Origin: Agapanthus africanus
Lineage: Eukaryota > Streptophyta > Magnoliopsida > Asparagales > Amaryllidaceae
DNA length: 64,000 nt
Assembly (NCBI GenBank): GCA_030015575.1
Contig: JASDDO010000001.1
Location: 512,859,772-512,923,771 of the forward strand
Direction: 5' to 3'
Shown here: positions 26,307 through 36,830 of the stretch, in pieces
How positions within the stretch are numbered: position 1 is the first letter of the stretch
Layout: each line of letters starts with the position of its first letter
Notes under the pieces: model-generated
Told to the model about the DNA's origin: nothing
The model's input: the letters and a program-made list of their open reading frames with translations, nothing else
The model's database searches: none
Program-made: the position numbers and the translations under genes

Positions 26307-28392
26307 TGTTGGCTATAGTGCCCTCAAGGCAATTATCATAGCCGCGGGCAAGTGATTATAATGATTAAGGGAGGGCCTATACCGGTAGAACAGTCTTACT
26401 TAAGATGATAGTATGCTATCTGGTTTGACTTTATCATCATGTATATGCTTCAGGTGGTATTAAAGATCACGATTACATATTGATAGAGCCCATAAGATTC
26501 TTGCATGACTACCAGCATTATGATGGCGATCATATATATGGGAGCTGGGTGGTCTATAAGCACATCCTTAAATGTCCATAGTCATGGGAGTATCGAGACT
26601 GGGCATCAGTACTCCGGAGTAGACTAGTGTATACTTATCCAGACCCTGACGAGGGGCGGTGGCCGGTCTCACAAGCCATTGGTGTCAGTTGTTCACCTAA
26701 GATAGTATACAGGTGCTCATTGGGTTATGAGTACACTGGACGAACTCGCCGGGAACATGCTAGTTGGTATTATACCTATTGTCTGATGGCAGTTCCCTGG
26801 TGACATATGTACAGCTTAGTCTGTCGACCTGAGATCGTCATTTGTCTCGTGTGAGTTCCCACTGTGCTTTGATTACTACCCTACCATGGCTCAAAGGAGT
26901 CGTGCAAATAGGTTTTAGTTGGGTACAGTCCCGAGCCACATGAAGGCAGTGAGCGGATCGTCGGGGATTCATCTCTCCCGGTATTGGGGGTTGATATCGC
27001 ACGGTGCACAGTTGGCCATCATCAGAAATCCTTGGCCAAGGTAGTCGAGATTTACTGATCTAGGATCAGTAGTTTCTCAGGTGGTGATAGGTTTCATACC
27101 GATACGAATTAGCGCGTTATTAGGGGTCTGACTTATCCACCCCCTAGACTTGATATGCGATACTCTTAGACGAACAGACCGGACTGTACGGAGATTGTCA
27201 CTGTCATGCTCAGTAGGGATACGGATGAGTTTGCTCGTCGGCCTTCCTTTCGCTCAATACCTGGGTAGCCGTTACATACAGCTAGTGCCGCTGACGTGCT
27301 TATGATTAAACCCACTGTCAGCGTATTGACGAGTCTTTAGAGTCCCACACAGAGGGTTTTCACGGTTCAGGCGATATGGTGTAGATGACGTATGTTGGTA
27401 CATACAGGTATCCGATTAAATATGTGTACAGGCTGCACAGACTTTAATCGGACGGTTGATAATATTAGCGGCTTAGGACTAAGCCGGATTAATAAATCAG
27501 GTTTTGATTTAATAATTTATATATGTATTTATATATATGTATTCTATTATTATTGTTCACTATTCATTTTCTCTCTTGGCTATTCGTATTTTTGTACGAA
27601 TATGCGTATATGTATTTCGATACGTATACCGGGTTGTATTCTGTATTTATACGAAATAGTTTCTAGAAGATGGACACCTCATTTGCATGATTTTCTTTTT
27701 TGAAAATTATTTGTTTTACAAATGAGGTGGAGGGGTGACATGGCATGAACAATTTTTAGCATGTAGAGAGGTATGGCATGGCTTTATTTTATTGTAAAAT
27801 GAGTTGAGATTTTTTGCTGCATGATTGCAAAAGCGGAGGGAGGCTGCCATCATCTCTCTAATTGCTTGCACATCTTTTTTCTAGGCTTGCTTGATTTCTT
27901 GGTTCTTCTTTCTCATTCTCATTCTCACTTGGAGAAATTTAGCCTTTCTTTAGTTTCTCATGCCACATGTTTCCTCACCTCCTTCTTCATCTTCTATAGT
28001 TGCTCTTTTGAGTATTAGTGATGAGAGAAAAGCAATAGTGAGATAATCCTTTACCTCCACTCTCCATTGCTAGCAACCTTGGAGCGTCGGTTGCCTTGCT
28101 AGACAAGACTGGAGCTTGCACCATTTACCTCGGGTGGATCATCGTAGATGGTGGAAGACCGGCAATCAAATTCGATCCACGACCACTAGGAGCTTGGGAT
28201 GATGGTTGAAAACCCGAAGGACTTGATTCATTCGGTATAAACATTCTAACCTAGTAGTTTAGCTCTATGTTAGTTTACTAGTATAGGTTTTTGGTTCGAT
28301 CTTATGCGGGTTTCGTTTGCGCCAAAGTTTTGAAAAATTTTGTTCCGCATTTGGCTACGGTTTGATGGCTGGGACGCCTGCGAAACCCACCA
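26307..28392 (+). repeat. Element B 3' LTR
   Basis: 2086 bp, uninterrupted, so it serves as the template for recognising the three pieces of the 5' LTR. It has the GTCCGATTAAA hairpin near 27411 and ends ACCCACCA at 28392. Confidence 0.9.
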
Positions 28393-28545
28393 GTTGATCT
28401 CCGCGAGATCGAGATCAGGAGAGTTGACACGAAAAGACAACACGGCAGATCCACTCATGAAGGCCCTTCCCCAGACGCAGTTCGAGAGACTTTTTAGAAT
28501 GTTGGGTATGAGATACTATAACTGGCCTTAGTGCAAGTGGGAGAT
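28393..28545 (+). pseudogene. Element D pol end and polypurine tract
   Basis: Carries the last part of copia RNase H, recognisable by KDNTADPLMKALPQ and FERLFRMLGMRYY, then GTGCAAGTGGGAGAT directly before the LTR. It continues the coding sequence left off at 2108, which is the main proof that B is an insertion into D. Confidence 0.88.
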
Positions 28546-29753
28546 TGTTAGGAATATGTATGCCCTAGAGGCCATTATTGTATATTATAGTGGATGCTTG
28601 GACATATATAGAGAGGACTTTCTTCCTCAACATAATATATGCTATCTGGTTACTTTTTATCTTAACATATACATTTGCTCTAGTTTACTATTTCACTGAT
28701 ATATATTGATAAAGCCCTTACAATGCTTTGCTTGACTACCAAGACTATGATGTAGATCATACTAGTAGGACTTGAGTAGTCTACAAGCACATCCTTGAAA
28801 TGTTCCTAGTCGAGAGAGTGTCGAGACAGGGCATCGATATTCCAGAGTAGACTAGTGTGTGTGTGTTTCTTGACGCTGTATGGAGCGATGGTTGATCCTA
28901 CAACCATTGGTGTTTAACATCAAAGATTGCACACAGGTGCTCATTCGAGAATGAGTACACCGAACGAACTTGCCGAGAACTCCTAGATGGTAATATACCT
29001 ATCGTCAGATAGCAGTTCTCTGATGACACTTGTACAGGTTAGTCTGTAGACCCAAGATCGTCATAGAGTCTTATGTGGTTCCCACTGTGCTTTGATTTCC
29101 TCCCTACCATGACTCTACTGAGTCGTGCAAACAGGTGGTTTTGGGGTACAGTCCCGGGTCACATGGAGGTAGTGAGTGATAGGAGGGGTTTTGTCTATCC
29201 CTATATTAGGAGTTGATATTTTGCTATGCTCGATTGGCTATAACAGCAAGTACTTGGCCGGGGCTGATGAGATTTACTGATAAGTGTTATCAATAGTTTC
29301 TCGATTTGTTATAGGTCACACATCGACATGACTAATTGAGTTATTAGGGTCTGACAATACCACCGCCCAGACTTGATATGCTACATATCAGACGAAGAGA
29401 CCGGATTGTACGGTAAGTGTTTCTTATAGGCTCTACGAGAGTTTGGACAAGTTTACTTGTTGATCTTCTATTGTTCAATACACGAGTAGCCGTTACGTCC
29501 AGCTAGTAGCGCTGACGGCTTGTAAGTGTTTGATGTGATCATTACCTACTGTCAGCGTATTGGCGAGTCTTCAAAGCCTCACACAGAGGTTTCCTAGCTC
29601 AAGCGAAACGAATTAAGGCATGTATAGAGATATGTGCGGGAGCTTGATTAAATAAATGTATATGATACCGTATTTTAATTTAGCGTTAATTGATATTAGC
29701 CGGATTATATATGATATAACCAGATTATTGAATCAAGTGTTGATTTAATAATT

Positions 29754-29803
<50 letters not shown>

Positions 29804-30560
29804 ATATTATTCTCACTTAATATTTTCTTCTCATTATATATTAATATATATGATATAAATATATATTCTTTTGTGAGATGGTTAATTATACACAAGAGTT
29901 GTGTATATAAGAATAGCATAAGGATTGAAGATAAGAAGATAATAATGTCTTATTTAAATTACAAGAAAATAGAATGAGTCGTTAGTTGGGAACCTCCTAG
30001 CAACCATGACTCACTCTCTTTTCTTGTTTTATTCATATAAGTTCATTATTTCTTGTTCTCATTCTTATCCTTAAGGTGTATTCTCATCTTCAAGTTCATC
30101 TTCTTCAACCCCTCTCTTAATTTTCTTTTTAAGGAAAAAGAAAAGATAAAAAGAAGAAAAGATTTTTAGTGAGCAAAAATCTCTACTTCATCAACCTAAA
30201 CCATTCTAGCAATTTAGTTTAGATTGTTCACTTCACTAATATATTGATCAGTGAAGTGTGAGCTTGAGTGTGAAAAGTTTCAAGGTGGATCATTTTCGAC
30301 GAAAAATACTTCGAGCAAACTCGTTACTTTTTTCAAGTGGAGCCCTAGAAGGAATTCAAAGGACTGCTACATGGAGCTTTTGAAGTGAAGGACTAAACTA
30401 CAAAGGTTGTAGAATCTCTTCATTTTGTTACATCTTTAAGTTTGTTAATTTTGAAACCCTAATTCTCTAGTTCGATTCTTATTTGTAAATTAAGCCATCT
30501 AGATTTTTAAAAATTGCTTTCTTACTTTTATTAAAACCCTATAGTAGAGGTGCTAGCATC
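28546..30560 (+). repeat. Element D 3' LTR
   Basis: Begins TGTTAGGAATATGTATGCC after the polypurine tract. It contains a (TA)n tract at about 29755-29798 and a purine/pyrimidine-rich stretch near 30100-30180. Its last part parallels the end of C's LTR (TCTAGTTCGATTC block at 30468). The terminal CA is taken near 30560; without the partner LTR this is uncertain. Confidence 0.75.
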
Positions 30561-30599
30561 TACTTTCAATAACAAGATCATATATGAAATGCAAAGGTT

Positions 30600-30829
30600 G
30601 GACAGAAAATTGATCTTGTGTCTTCTGCGGTCCGCTGGAAGAAACCATTAACCGTTTATTTTTAAAGTGCCCTGCAGTGGTGGAGATATGGACTAGAATG
30701 AATAGGGTCTTCAAAATTGCAACCCTACCAGATTCAGTTAAGAAAATAGCTCTCGTATGGGGTCTTCAAATCTTTTGGCTTTTTTGTTGGTTCAATTTTA
30801 AAGTGATAATTTTTTACTGTTTGTGAATA
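30600..30829 (+). pseudogene. LINE-type zinc-binding RT domain remnant (zf-RVT-like)
   Basis: An open frame from 30614 to a stop at about 30827 reads SCVFCGPLEETINRLFLKCP and then AVVEIW. That is the C-x2-C ... E-T-x-x-(H)-L-F-x-x-C-P ... W pattern of the zf-RVT domain at the C-terminal end of plant non-LTR retrotransposon polyproteins and related RNase H-like host genes. The usual histidine is asparagine here. A stop codon lies just upstream in the same frame and no RT domain is visible, so this is a fragment, either of a LINE into which D inserted or of a decayed zf-RVT gene. Confidence 0.55.
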
Positions 30830-31610
30830 AGACTAAACTCAAAGATTTTTTTAAAACAAAGGCACATCATTGTGTGAGATGATTATCTAGTCTCTTCTTA
30901 ATACACACACATACACACATAGTGAGATATTGTTTTTCATCTAGTCTCTCCTTAATACACGAACATACATACATAGTGACCCTTTTTGTCTTTAAGGTAT
31001 GAAAAGATCTTCATCATTTCATATCTTAATGGAATCTTTTAAGGGCCATCTCATATGTCATAATCCACTAGCCCTTCCATACTTTATCCCAGATAGCACT
31101 TATTCATCCTTAAACGATTTATTAACGAAAATATCCTCTCAGTTCATTAATCAAAAGTCTAAAAACACTGCAATTCTACTATAACAACACAAACATGTAA
31201 ATAGAGTTACATTGGACTAAAATTTGCGATCCTTTCAAATGCAAGTGCACGAAGTATCGAAACCGTATAAATTTTTCACTTGAGTATGCCTTGAATCTCT
31301 TTTTTTTAAATTAAAGAGAACAATTACAATATAGAACAAAAAGGAGAAAGCAAGTAAAATAAAAGAAAACATATTTACCATGGGTTTTGGAGGTTAGAAA
31401 TTAGGGGTTTTGGTGAAAGGAAAGGTATGAAGACGAAACATTGCTTGCTCAGTCTAAATGTTTAGTGAAAAACAACAATAGTTATTGCTTGCTACTTTAG
31501 TTATTGAGTTTGTTCTCTTTTCCTTGTTTACATATTCTTTTCTATGGGTTTGTGTATAAATTGTGGTTATGCTCGATATACCCGCTCCGTCTCTGTTGGT
31601 ATGTTTAGAG
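30830..31610. other. Unassigned AT-rich interval
   Basis: A short imperfect repeat of about 60 bp (CTAGTCTCT...TTAATACAC at about 30888 and 30940) is present. An open frame at 30999-31184 has no recognisable domain. It may be part of the CACTA element that ends at 33644, but nothing here proves it. Confidence 0.4.
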
Positions 31611-31621
31611 TTACCAACAGT

Positions 31622-32149
31622 CCTATAAATCAAATTAGGCTGTACAAACTAGGTTATGATATCAATGAGTCTAACTTATAAGATAGTTTACATCAAGAAA
31701 ACATTACCCTTCAAACACAAGTTCTTTAGTCTCTTGTAATTTCAGTATCTTTTCCTCAATTGTGTTCGCAATCACAGATCTCACGATTCTAGTAAACATG
31801 GACAGATAGTGGGACACAAGGCGCAGCATCCGCCGACGCTCGATAACATACTTTCACCTCAATTCCAATTTGGGAATTTACTACCGATGTAACACTGGCC
31901 GGTAACAAGACAAGAACCGTCGCGAATGGGAGTAAAGACTTTAACGCCTTGTGTCTCACTATCTATCCATATTTACTAGAATCGTAAGATTTGTGATTGA
32001 GGACACAATTGAGAAAAGGATACAGAAATTACAAGAGAAAAGGGAACTTGTGTTTGAAAGATAATATTTTCTTGATATAAACTATCTTATAAGTTAGAGT
32101 CATTGATATCATAACCTGATTTTTACAACCTAATTTGATTTATAAGTCT
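31622..32149. repeat. Long inverted-repeat (foldback/MITE-like) element
   Basis: The left arm 31622-31823 and the right arm about 31945-32149 are reverse complements of each other over about 200 bp with roughly 90 percent match by eye. The left arm starts CCTATAAATCAAATTAGGCT and the right ends CCTAATTTGATTTATAAG. A 120-bp spacer lies between. No transposase frame fits inside. It lies directly before CACTA coding sequence. The family is not identified and clear target duplications were not found. Confidence 0.7.
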
Positions 32150-32237
32150 GTCGGCAGACAATTGCCCACATCAAGGAAAAGATGCGCCAGATTACCCAGA
32201 TACTTGGAGGTGGAGCATCTTGACCGAACGGTTACTT

Positions 32238-32316
32238 CTCCTACCCCTGCAAGCGACGTCTGGAACAGCGGTTGGACGTATTCACCTCCAAATTCGAGGC
32301 GTTTCAGGAGATGATA
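32238..32316 (+). pseudogene. Possible CACTA gene exon
   Basis: A frame with LEQRLDVFTSKFEAFQEMI ends at a good splice donor (ATA|GTACGT at 32316/32317) in phase with the exon at 32741. A charged helix of this kind near the C terminus is common in the plant transposase-24 type proteins of CACTA elements. Sequence just upstream (about 32180-32230) repeats part of the final exon (CAGATACTTGGAGG against CAGATACTTCGAGG), so the gene end seems to occur twice, perhaps from a rearrangement. Confidence 0.45.
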
Positions 32317-32740
32317 GTACGTATGCACACACAAGCATACACATACACACACACAAGCAGACACATACACACACACAAACAAACAAGACCAAATCTTAAT
32401 CCATCATCATTCTCCTCTATATTGAACTCTTGTCAAATCCTAACCTAACCCAAACCCTAAATCCAAAAATCTTAAATTTGATTAAGAAAAATCTCAACTT
32501 TAAAAAATCTTACCCTAAACTAAAAATTTCAAAACCTTGAAATTGAAATGTAAACGTAAAATGAATTCAAATTAAATCTTAGACTAAGTGTATGTATGAT
32601 ATTCGATGATAATATGAAATTTCAATTCACAAGACTTAATTTCTAGACTTAGAATTTCACAACAAGACATATAAACTAAATTTATTACATTGTTCTTACT
32701 CTTTTGTTACACGAACTTAAAAACTTTATAGATTCGGCAG

Positions 32741-32962
32741 CCCACTACTGCTCCAGCTCCGCAAGACACTCCTTCGACTCCGGCTCAGCAGGACACTCAT
32801 CCAGGTTCTTCTGCCCAAGTCACTCCGTCGGCTGTGGCTCCATATGCCACTCCTACTCCTAAAGCTTCAATACTCGAGCTTTTGTCGTGTCAAGGCTGCA
32901 CCGAGGAGCAGATGCTCCAGATATCCCAGATACTTCGAGGTGCATCCAAACCGAGCCAGTAG
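32741..32962 (+). CDS. Final exon of CACTA-encoded protein (C-terminal tail)
   Basis: It begins after a splice acceptor (GGCAG at 32736-32740) and reads PTTAPAPQDTPSTPAQQDTH, then a further Pro/Ala/Ser-rich stretch, then SILELLSCQGCTEEQMLQIS and a stop TAG at 32960-32962. It has 73 codons. The composition and position next to a CACTA end fit the tail of a transposase-24-like or TnpA-like accessory protein that binds subterminal repeats; this function is inferred from position, not from a recognised domain. The rest of the gene is not visible. Confidence 0.5.
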   Translation, partial: PTTAPAPQDTPSTPAQQDTHPGSSAQVTPSAVAPYATPTPKASILELLSCQGCTEEQMLQISQILRGASKPSQ

Positions 32963-33127
32963 CGATTTATTTATATATTTTTGATATATGTTGGATATCG
33001 GTTGTTGTGTATGATGTTTATGATCAAGATTTTAGATTGATTTTGTATTGTATTTGTTCATTTCATTATATATTATGCATGGTTTGTTATTTATAAATAT
33101 TTTTGTATTCATATATTTGATATTGTG

Positions 33128-33133
<6 letters not shown>

Positions 33134-33175
<42 letters not shown>
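33134..33175. repeat. (AT)n microsatellite
   Basis: About 42 bases of alternating AT in the CACTA 3' untranslated region, directly before the subterminal repeat field. Confidence 0.9.
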
Positions 33176-33177
<2 letters not shown>

Positions 33178-33214
33178 TGGGGGGAAACGGGGAATATTTT
33201 TTTTTGCCTCTACT

Positions 33215-33640
33215 GTTGTAACCAAATATATGTCCTTATGGTTTGAAGCGTAGGGACACAATATCAGAAAAAGACTGACATTTTTCCCCTACGGTGTAAT
33301 CCGTAGGGCCATATACTTTCCCTTACGGTTACCACCGTAGGGAAAAAATATTTTAAAAATAAAAAAGATTATACCTTTGCCCTTACGGATACTCCCGTAG
33401 GGGCAAGATATTACTATTTTTTTAAATAAATTACAAATAAAAACAGTCCCTACGTTGGAAACCGTAAGGACAACTTTTCATCTGTAGGGGCTAATACTTG
33501 CCCCTACGTTGTTTGCACCTACGGCCGTAATTTTCGCCCCATACTGTTTCTTGCCGTAATTTTCGTTCCCTCCTGTTGGCACTGTAGGGACAGTGTTTTC
33601 CCCTACGGTCATAACCGTAGGGACAACTCCTTTTTGTAGT
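33215..33640. repeat. CACTA subterminal repeat field
   Basis: At least five inverted pairs of a CCCTACGG-like motif, for example CCCTACGG...CCGTAGGG at about 33280-33300, 33318-33340, 33382-33403 and 33600-33622. In well-studied CACTA elements, short subterminal motifs of this kind are where the element's DNA-binding protein assembles the ends. Confidence 0.75.
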
Positions 33641-33644
33641 AGTG

Positions 33645-35729
33645 CGTAGGACCTTGTAATGCGCTTACTCTGAGAAGACCTACAATTAATCTTTGTAATG
33701 GTTTTAAACATTGTTCATCATATAACACTAAGTATTGGTTCAAAGCCTAAAGGTACCGATACTCGTTTCGTGATAAATGTCGCCTAGCAATCTTACTAAA
33801 ATTTTTCTTTAATATTTTATTATTATTTAAAAGTTGAGAGGGAGTGTTTAAAGTACACCTAATTATTAGATTTAGTTTTGTTCTTTATACTTTGTAAATT
33901 TAAGTTAGTATGATTATATCAGTTGTTATTATTATATGGTTATCTTATCTTATTTATTTCCCTAATAAACAAGTTTGGATATTAAAAAATCCAAGCCACA
34001 TAAATTAGCCAACGTCCCTCTTTCTCCCATCGTTTTTTCTTAAAAAATCCAAGCCACATAAATTAGTGAACTGCATCTTTCTCCAATTGTTTTTCGTCCA
34101 TGTTTTTTTACGGAATAATATGCCATAACTTGATACAAATTAAGAATACCAGACTTTTTGCACAATTGCAAAGAGTCTTTACTAATTAGTTATAGTAACA
34201 CTAATTTTTTTTTTTTGTATTTTAAATTTTAAAATAATAACTGTTTGAACAATTGATTTTTTTAACTGACAAAACTTCGAGAGTTTATTGGATGTCCCTT
34301 CTTACAGAAAAAGGATTCTAAAAAAGAACCTTTTTTCTCAACACTTTCTGTCTCAAGAGTTTTCTCTTTTAAACTTTTAACATAGAGCTTCTCCACTATA
34401 TTATTTCTTATTTTCTAATATAATAGGATTGGACAATTATAACTTATTTATCTTTCTTCTTGTTTACAGGGTAAGAAGGATAAGTGGCAGGTCACAGTCG
34501 TCTCTCAAAGGTAAAAGGACAAAAAATCCGCGTACATAGAGGAGCTCCATCTACTTTTAAGGACAACGTACAACATGTTCCTTCATATCGTCAAGTCTGG
34601 GTAAAATCCGCATCATCGATTGTTGGTCGCCGGCGTTGCCACGCGTTGATCCCTTTGGCTCTCCTTGTCCGCGTCACTTCTAATCCATGTCTCAACCGTG
34701 TTGAAAGATCCACGTCTCCATAGAGTCGAATGCGTCTCGGCTACTTCGACTCGGCATGCCGCCATGTCCTAGCCAATGTTTCCCAAAACGACATCATCAT
34801 CCTCAACCTCGAGTATATATATATATATAGATTGTATGGTTGACAAATTAAAGCAGAAATTCCAAAACCTAACAAAAAATCTCACCATATGGCTCGTTGA
34901 GTGAGCTGAGAGACCATGAGCGATTAGATCGAATATATCTAAAATGAAAACAGTGTAAAAAGTGGCTTTGTAAAGAGAAAGATGAAGGAATCCTAGCATC
35001 TTCTTATCTAACTAGAGTAATACTTATACTACCCATATGGTAGCATCCTTGATGGACACAAGACGTGGTATAGGATGTGCAAGTATCTAGCTATAAAGGA
35101 TGATATCATCCACTTTGTATCCAATGAAATACTTGATAGCGTATATGAAATCTACATGGCCGATAGAAAAAGAATTTTCCCTCTCGTTAACCCCATGGCA
35201 CCCAATCTTCTAAACCTGATCAATATGTCAATCTGCCCACCATGTTGTCAAGGGTTTAGGGGAGAGAAGATCTTGTCCCTCTGTGTGCTGCTACTTGAAG
35301 ACTTTCAACATCGTCGGATGAGGCAGAATAGCCGCTGGCGATGGGAGGCCAAAAAAAAGGTATCATAGTTAATGTTTGAAGTCTATTACAACCCTATAGG
35401 ATCCACTCAAAAGCTTATCGCATGGAAAGAAAAATATATGTTTTGATACGGTAATTTAACGAACCACATAGGAAGCAGATCTAAGTAAACATTTAACAGG
35501 CTGTGAAGCTGAACATAAAAGAAGAAGTTAACACAGCCATGCAAGAAAATATTTGAAACGAAAAAGAAATTAAAAACACTAACTTGCAAAGAGGAGACTA
35601 GAGAGTAATCACTGCTGTCATAATTGATTGTAACATCAACAATTACAACATTCATTTAGAATTTCACAACTGCCATGCATGCAATTAAAATTATTTTAAT
35701 ATTATATCAAGATGGGTGGATACTGATGT
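33645..35729. other. Unassigned AT-rich interval; possible short copia LTR edge
   Basis: At about 33833-33860 a GAGAGGGAGTGTTTAAAG string looks like a polypurine tract followed by the start of a small copia LTR, but the partner LTR and coding sequence were not found. A direct repeat of about 26 bp (AAAAAATCCAAGCCACATAA) is at 33985 and 34044. Open frames at 34484-34723 (79 codons) and 35075-35368 (97 codons) show no domain I recognise. Otherwise nothing. Confidence 0.35.
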
Positions 35730-36830
35730 TCAGGTACAACTGGGGTTTTGACCTCCAGGACCACCATACAGTAAACCGAAACCAGAGTCGACTAGGTTTC
35801 GTCCCAAAACCTGTACGTCATAGCAATTGGGGTTGGTCACATCATCCCCATTAGGGTTTTCAAGCAACAAGCCTGCATGGTCATCAAGAGCATACATGCT
35901 TTGTATCACGCATGCCTTGTCTTTCCCTTCGCTTGGAAAATGACTGCTGCCTAACGCTGAGCGAGTGACTCTATTTCTGCTGTACATGGTTCCACCCCAT
36001 GCCACTAGATGTCCTATGTCAAAGTGGGTAAATATATTCATTGGATAGTATCCAATAGCTTGACCTTCAATTTCTACCCACCATCGAAAAAGGTTATCCT
36101 GCAATAAATCTGTTAAGCTTCATTAATTACAAATAAATACCATTAACTATTGGTTTATCGTATAGGTCATTGATGACTTTAACGGATCTTGACATTTTTC
36201 CATAATCCTCTACCTATTGTCTGTTTTAAAATGAAGAAATATTAAAGGTCCAGAGACAGAGAAATAAGGATAAAATACTAAATTCTTTTAACGGCACCTT
36301 GTGCTGTATGGAAAATCAATAGTTAAAATCTATTTACCTTTGAATTCTAAAGTTAAGGTATTTATTTGAAAACCATTAATAGGTAAGGGTATGCATAATA
36401 TGTTCTTAAATAAATGATTTGTATCAAGTTAAATAGATTAATTCAATTCCTTACACATTTCAATAACTACGTGCATCAGCAAGCACGCCATACTAGCCAA
36501 TTAGGCTTATCTCGGTTGGTATACCAATTTCCATTTTAACGTGAAAGGTCGCAAGTTCCTTTCGGGTTTGATTTCAAAACAACCCCCCACCACCTCCACT
36601 CCACACCCCCCCCCCCCCACCACCACCAGCAAAAAAAGCACCTTACTAGTACATAATTAATCAAACATTTAACTGAAAGAAAATCTTACGCGTCGTATCA
36701 TAAAATTGAGAGAAGCATGGGCACCATCCGGAACTGAAATAGGGTTGATTTTGTAGCCAAGTGCTATCTGACTATTAGTTTGGATGAAACCACAACGAAG
36801 GTTAAAGCAGCCCGAACTGCCTGAATCTTT
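35730..36830 (-). CDS. Neprosin-domain protein, last two exons (partial gene)
   Basis: Two minus-strand exons of a plant neprosin (DUF239) protein, a family of secreted glutamic-type carboxyl peptidases. Exon 36830-36690 (47 codons, AG acceptor, GT donor) reads SSGCFNLRCGFIQTNSQIAL then GYKINPIS. Exon 36098-35730 reads DNLFRWWVEIEGQAIGYYP, then GSSHFPSEGKDKACVI, NCYDV and a final YGGPGGQNPSC. These match the family's C-terminal blocks (GCFN, WW, IGYWP-like, GSGHFP-like, NCYDV, GGPGG-NPxC). Both exons are in phase 0 and open, with a 591-bp intron. The N-terminal signal peptide, activation domain and first part of the peptidase domain are not found upstream, where LTR-like sequence begins, so the gene is truncated or has a very long intron leading outside what I can recognise. 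Confidence 0.82.

Larger units (their letters stand above)
2109..28392 (+). mobile_element. Element B: non-coding Ty1/copia (LARD-like) element inserted in D
   Basis: B runs from an LTR start (TGTTGG) at 2109 to an LTR end at 28392. Subtracting the two elements inside it, it is about 10.04 kb long. The left flank gttgt (2104-2108) and right flank gttga (28393-28397) look like a 5-bp target duplication with one later change, and D's RNase H sequence continues across the site. The 5' LTR totals about 2084 bp in three pieces and the 3' LTR 2086 bp. A sample of about 210 bases at the LTR starts differs at roughly 8 percent by eye, which makes B several million years old on common plant rates. The interior has no open gag or pol; many breaks. 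Confidence 0.88.
1..30560 (+). mobile_element. Element D: old Ty1/copia element, outermost layer of the nest
   Basis: The window opens inside a copia pol gene (1-2108). Its last part resumes at 28393, followed by a polypurine tract and an LTR from 28546 to about 30560. Everything from 2109 to 28392 is a later insertion (element B) with matching short flanks. The 5' LTR and gag lie before the window. D's LTR resembles that of element C in its first 100 bases, so C and D appear to be one family. D is a fossil: the coding part has several breaks besides the B insertion. It must be older than B. The exact right end is uncertain by some tens of bases. Confidence 0.85.
32150..33644 (+). mobile_element. 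3' end of a CACTA (En/Spm-like) DNA transposon
   Basis: The right boundary is a textbook CACTA end: read on the minus strand from 33644 it starts CACTACTACAAAAAGG. Inside it lie many CCCTACGG / CCGTAGGG motifs (subterminal repeats), a long (AT)n tract and the last exons of a gene with a Pro/Thr/Ala/Gln-rich tail. CACTA elements move by cut and paste and make 3-bp target duplications; the base triplet after this end is cgt. The matching left end was not found in the window, so the element is truncated or rearranged on the left. Confidence 0.78.

Noticed and set aside
29725-29977. Ile/Tyr-rich frames on both strands
   Set aside because: They run through a (TA)n tract in D's LTR.
32140-32382. 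Cys/Val-rich 80-codon minus-strand frame
   Set aside because: Created by an (AC)n-rich stretch antisense to a likely CACTA exon and intron start.
34484-35368. Two frames (79 and 97 codons) as host genes
   Set aside because: No recognisable domain, no codon or splice evidence; kept only as unassigned sequence.
35730-36830. A complete functional neprosin gene
   Set aside because: Only the last two exons are visible; upstream sequence is repeat-like, so completeness cannot be claimed.
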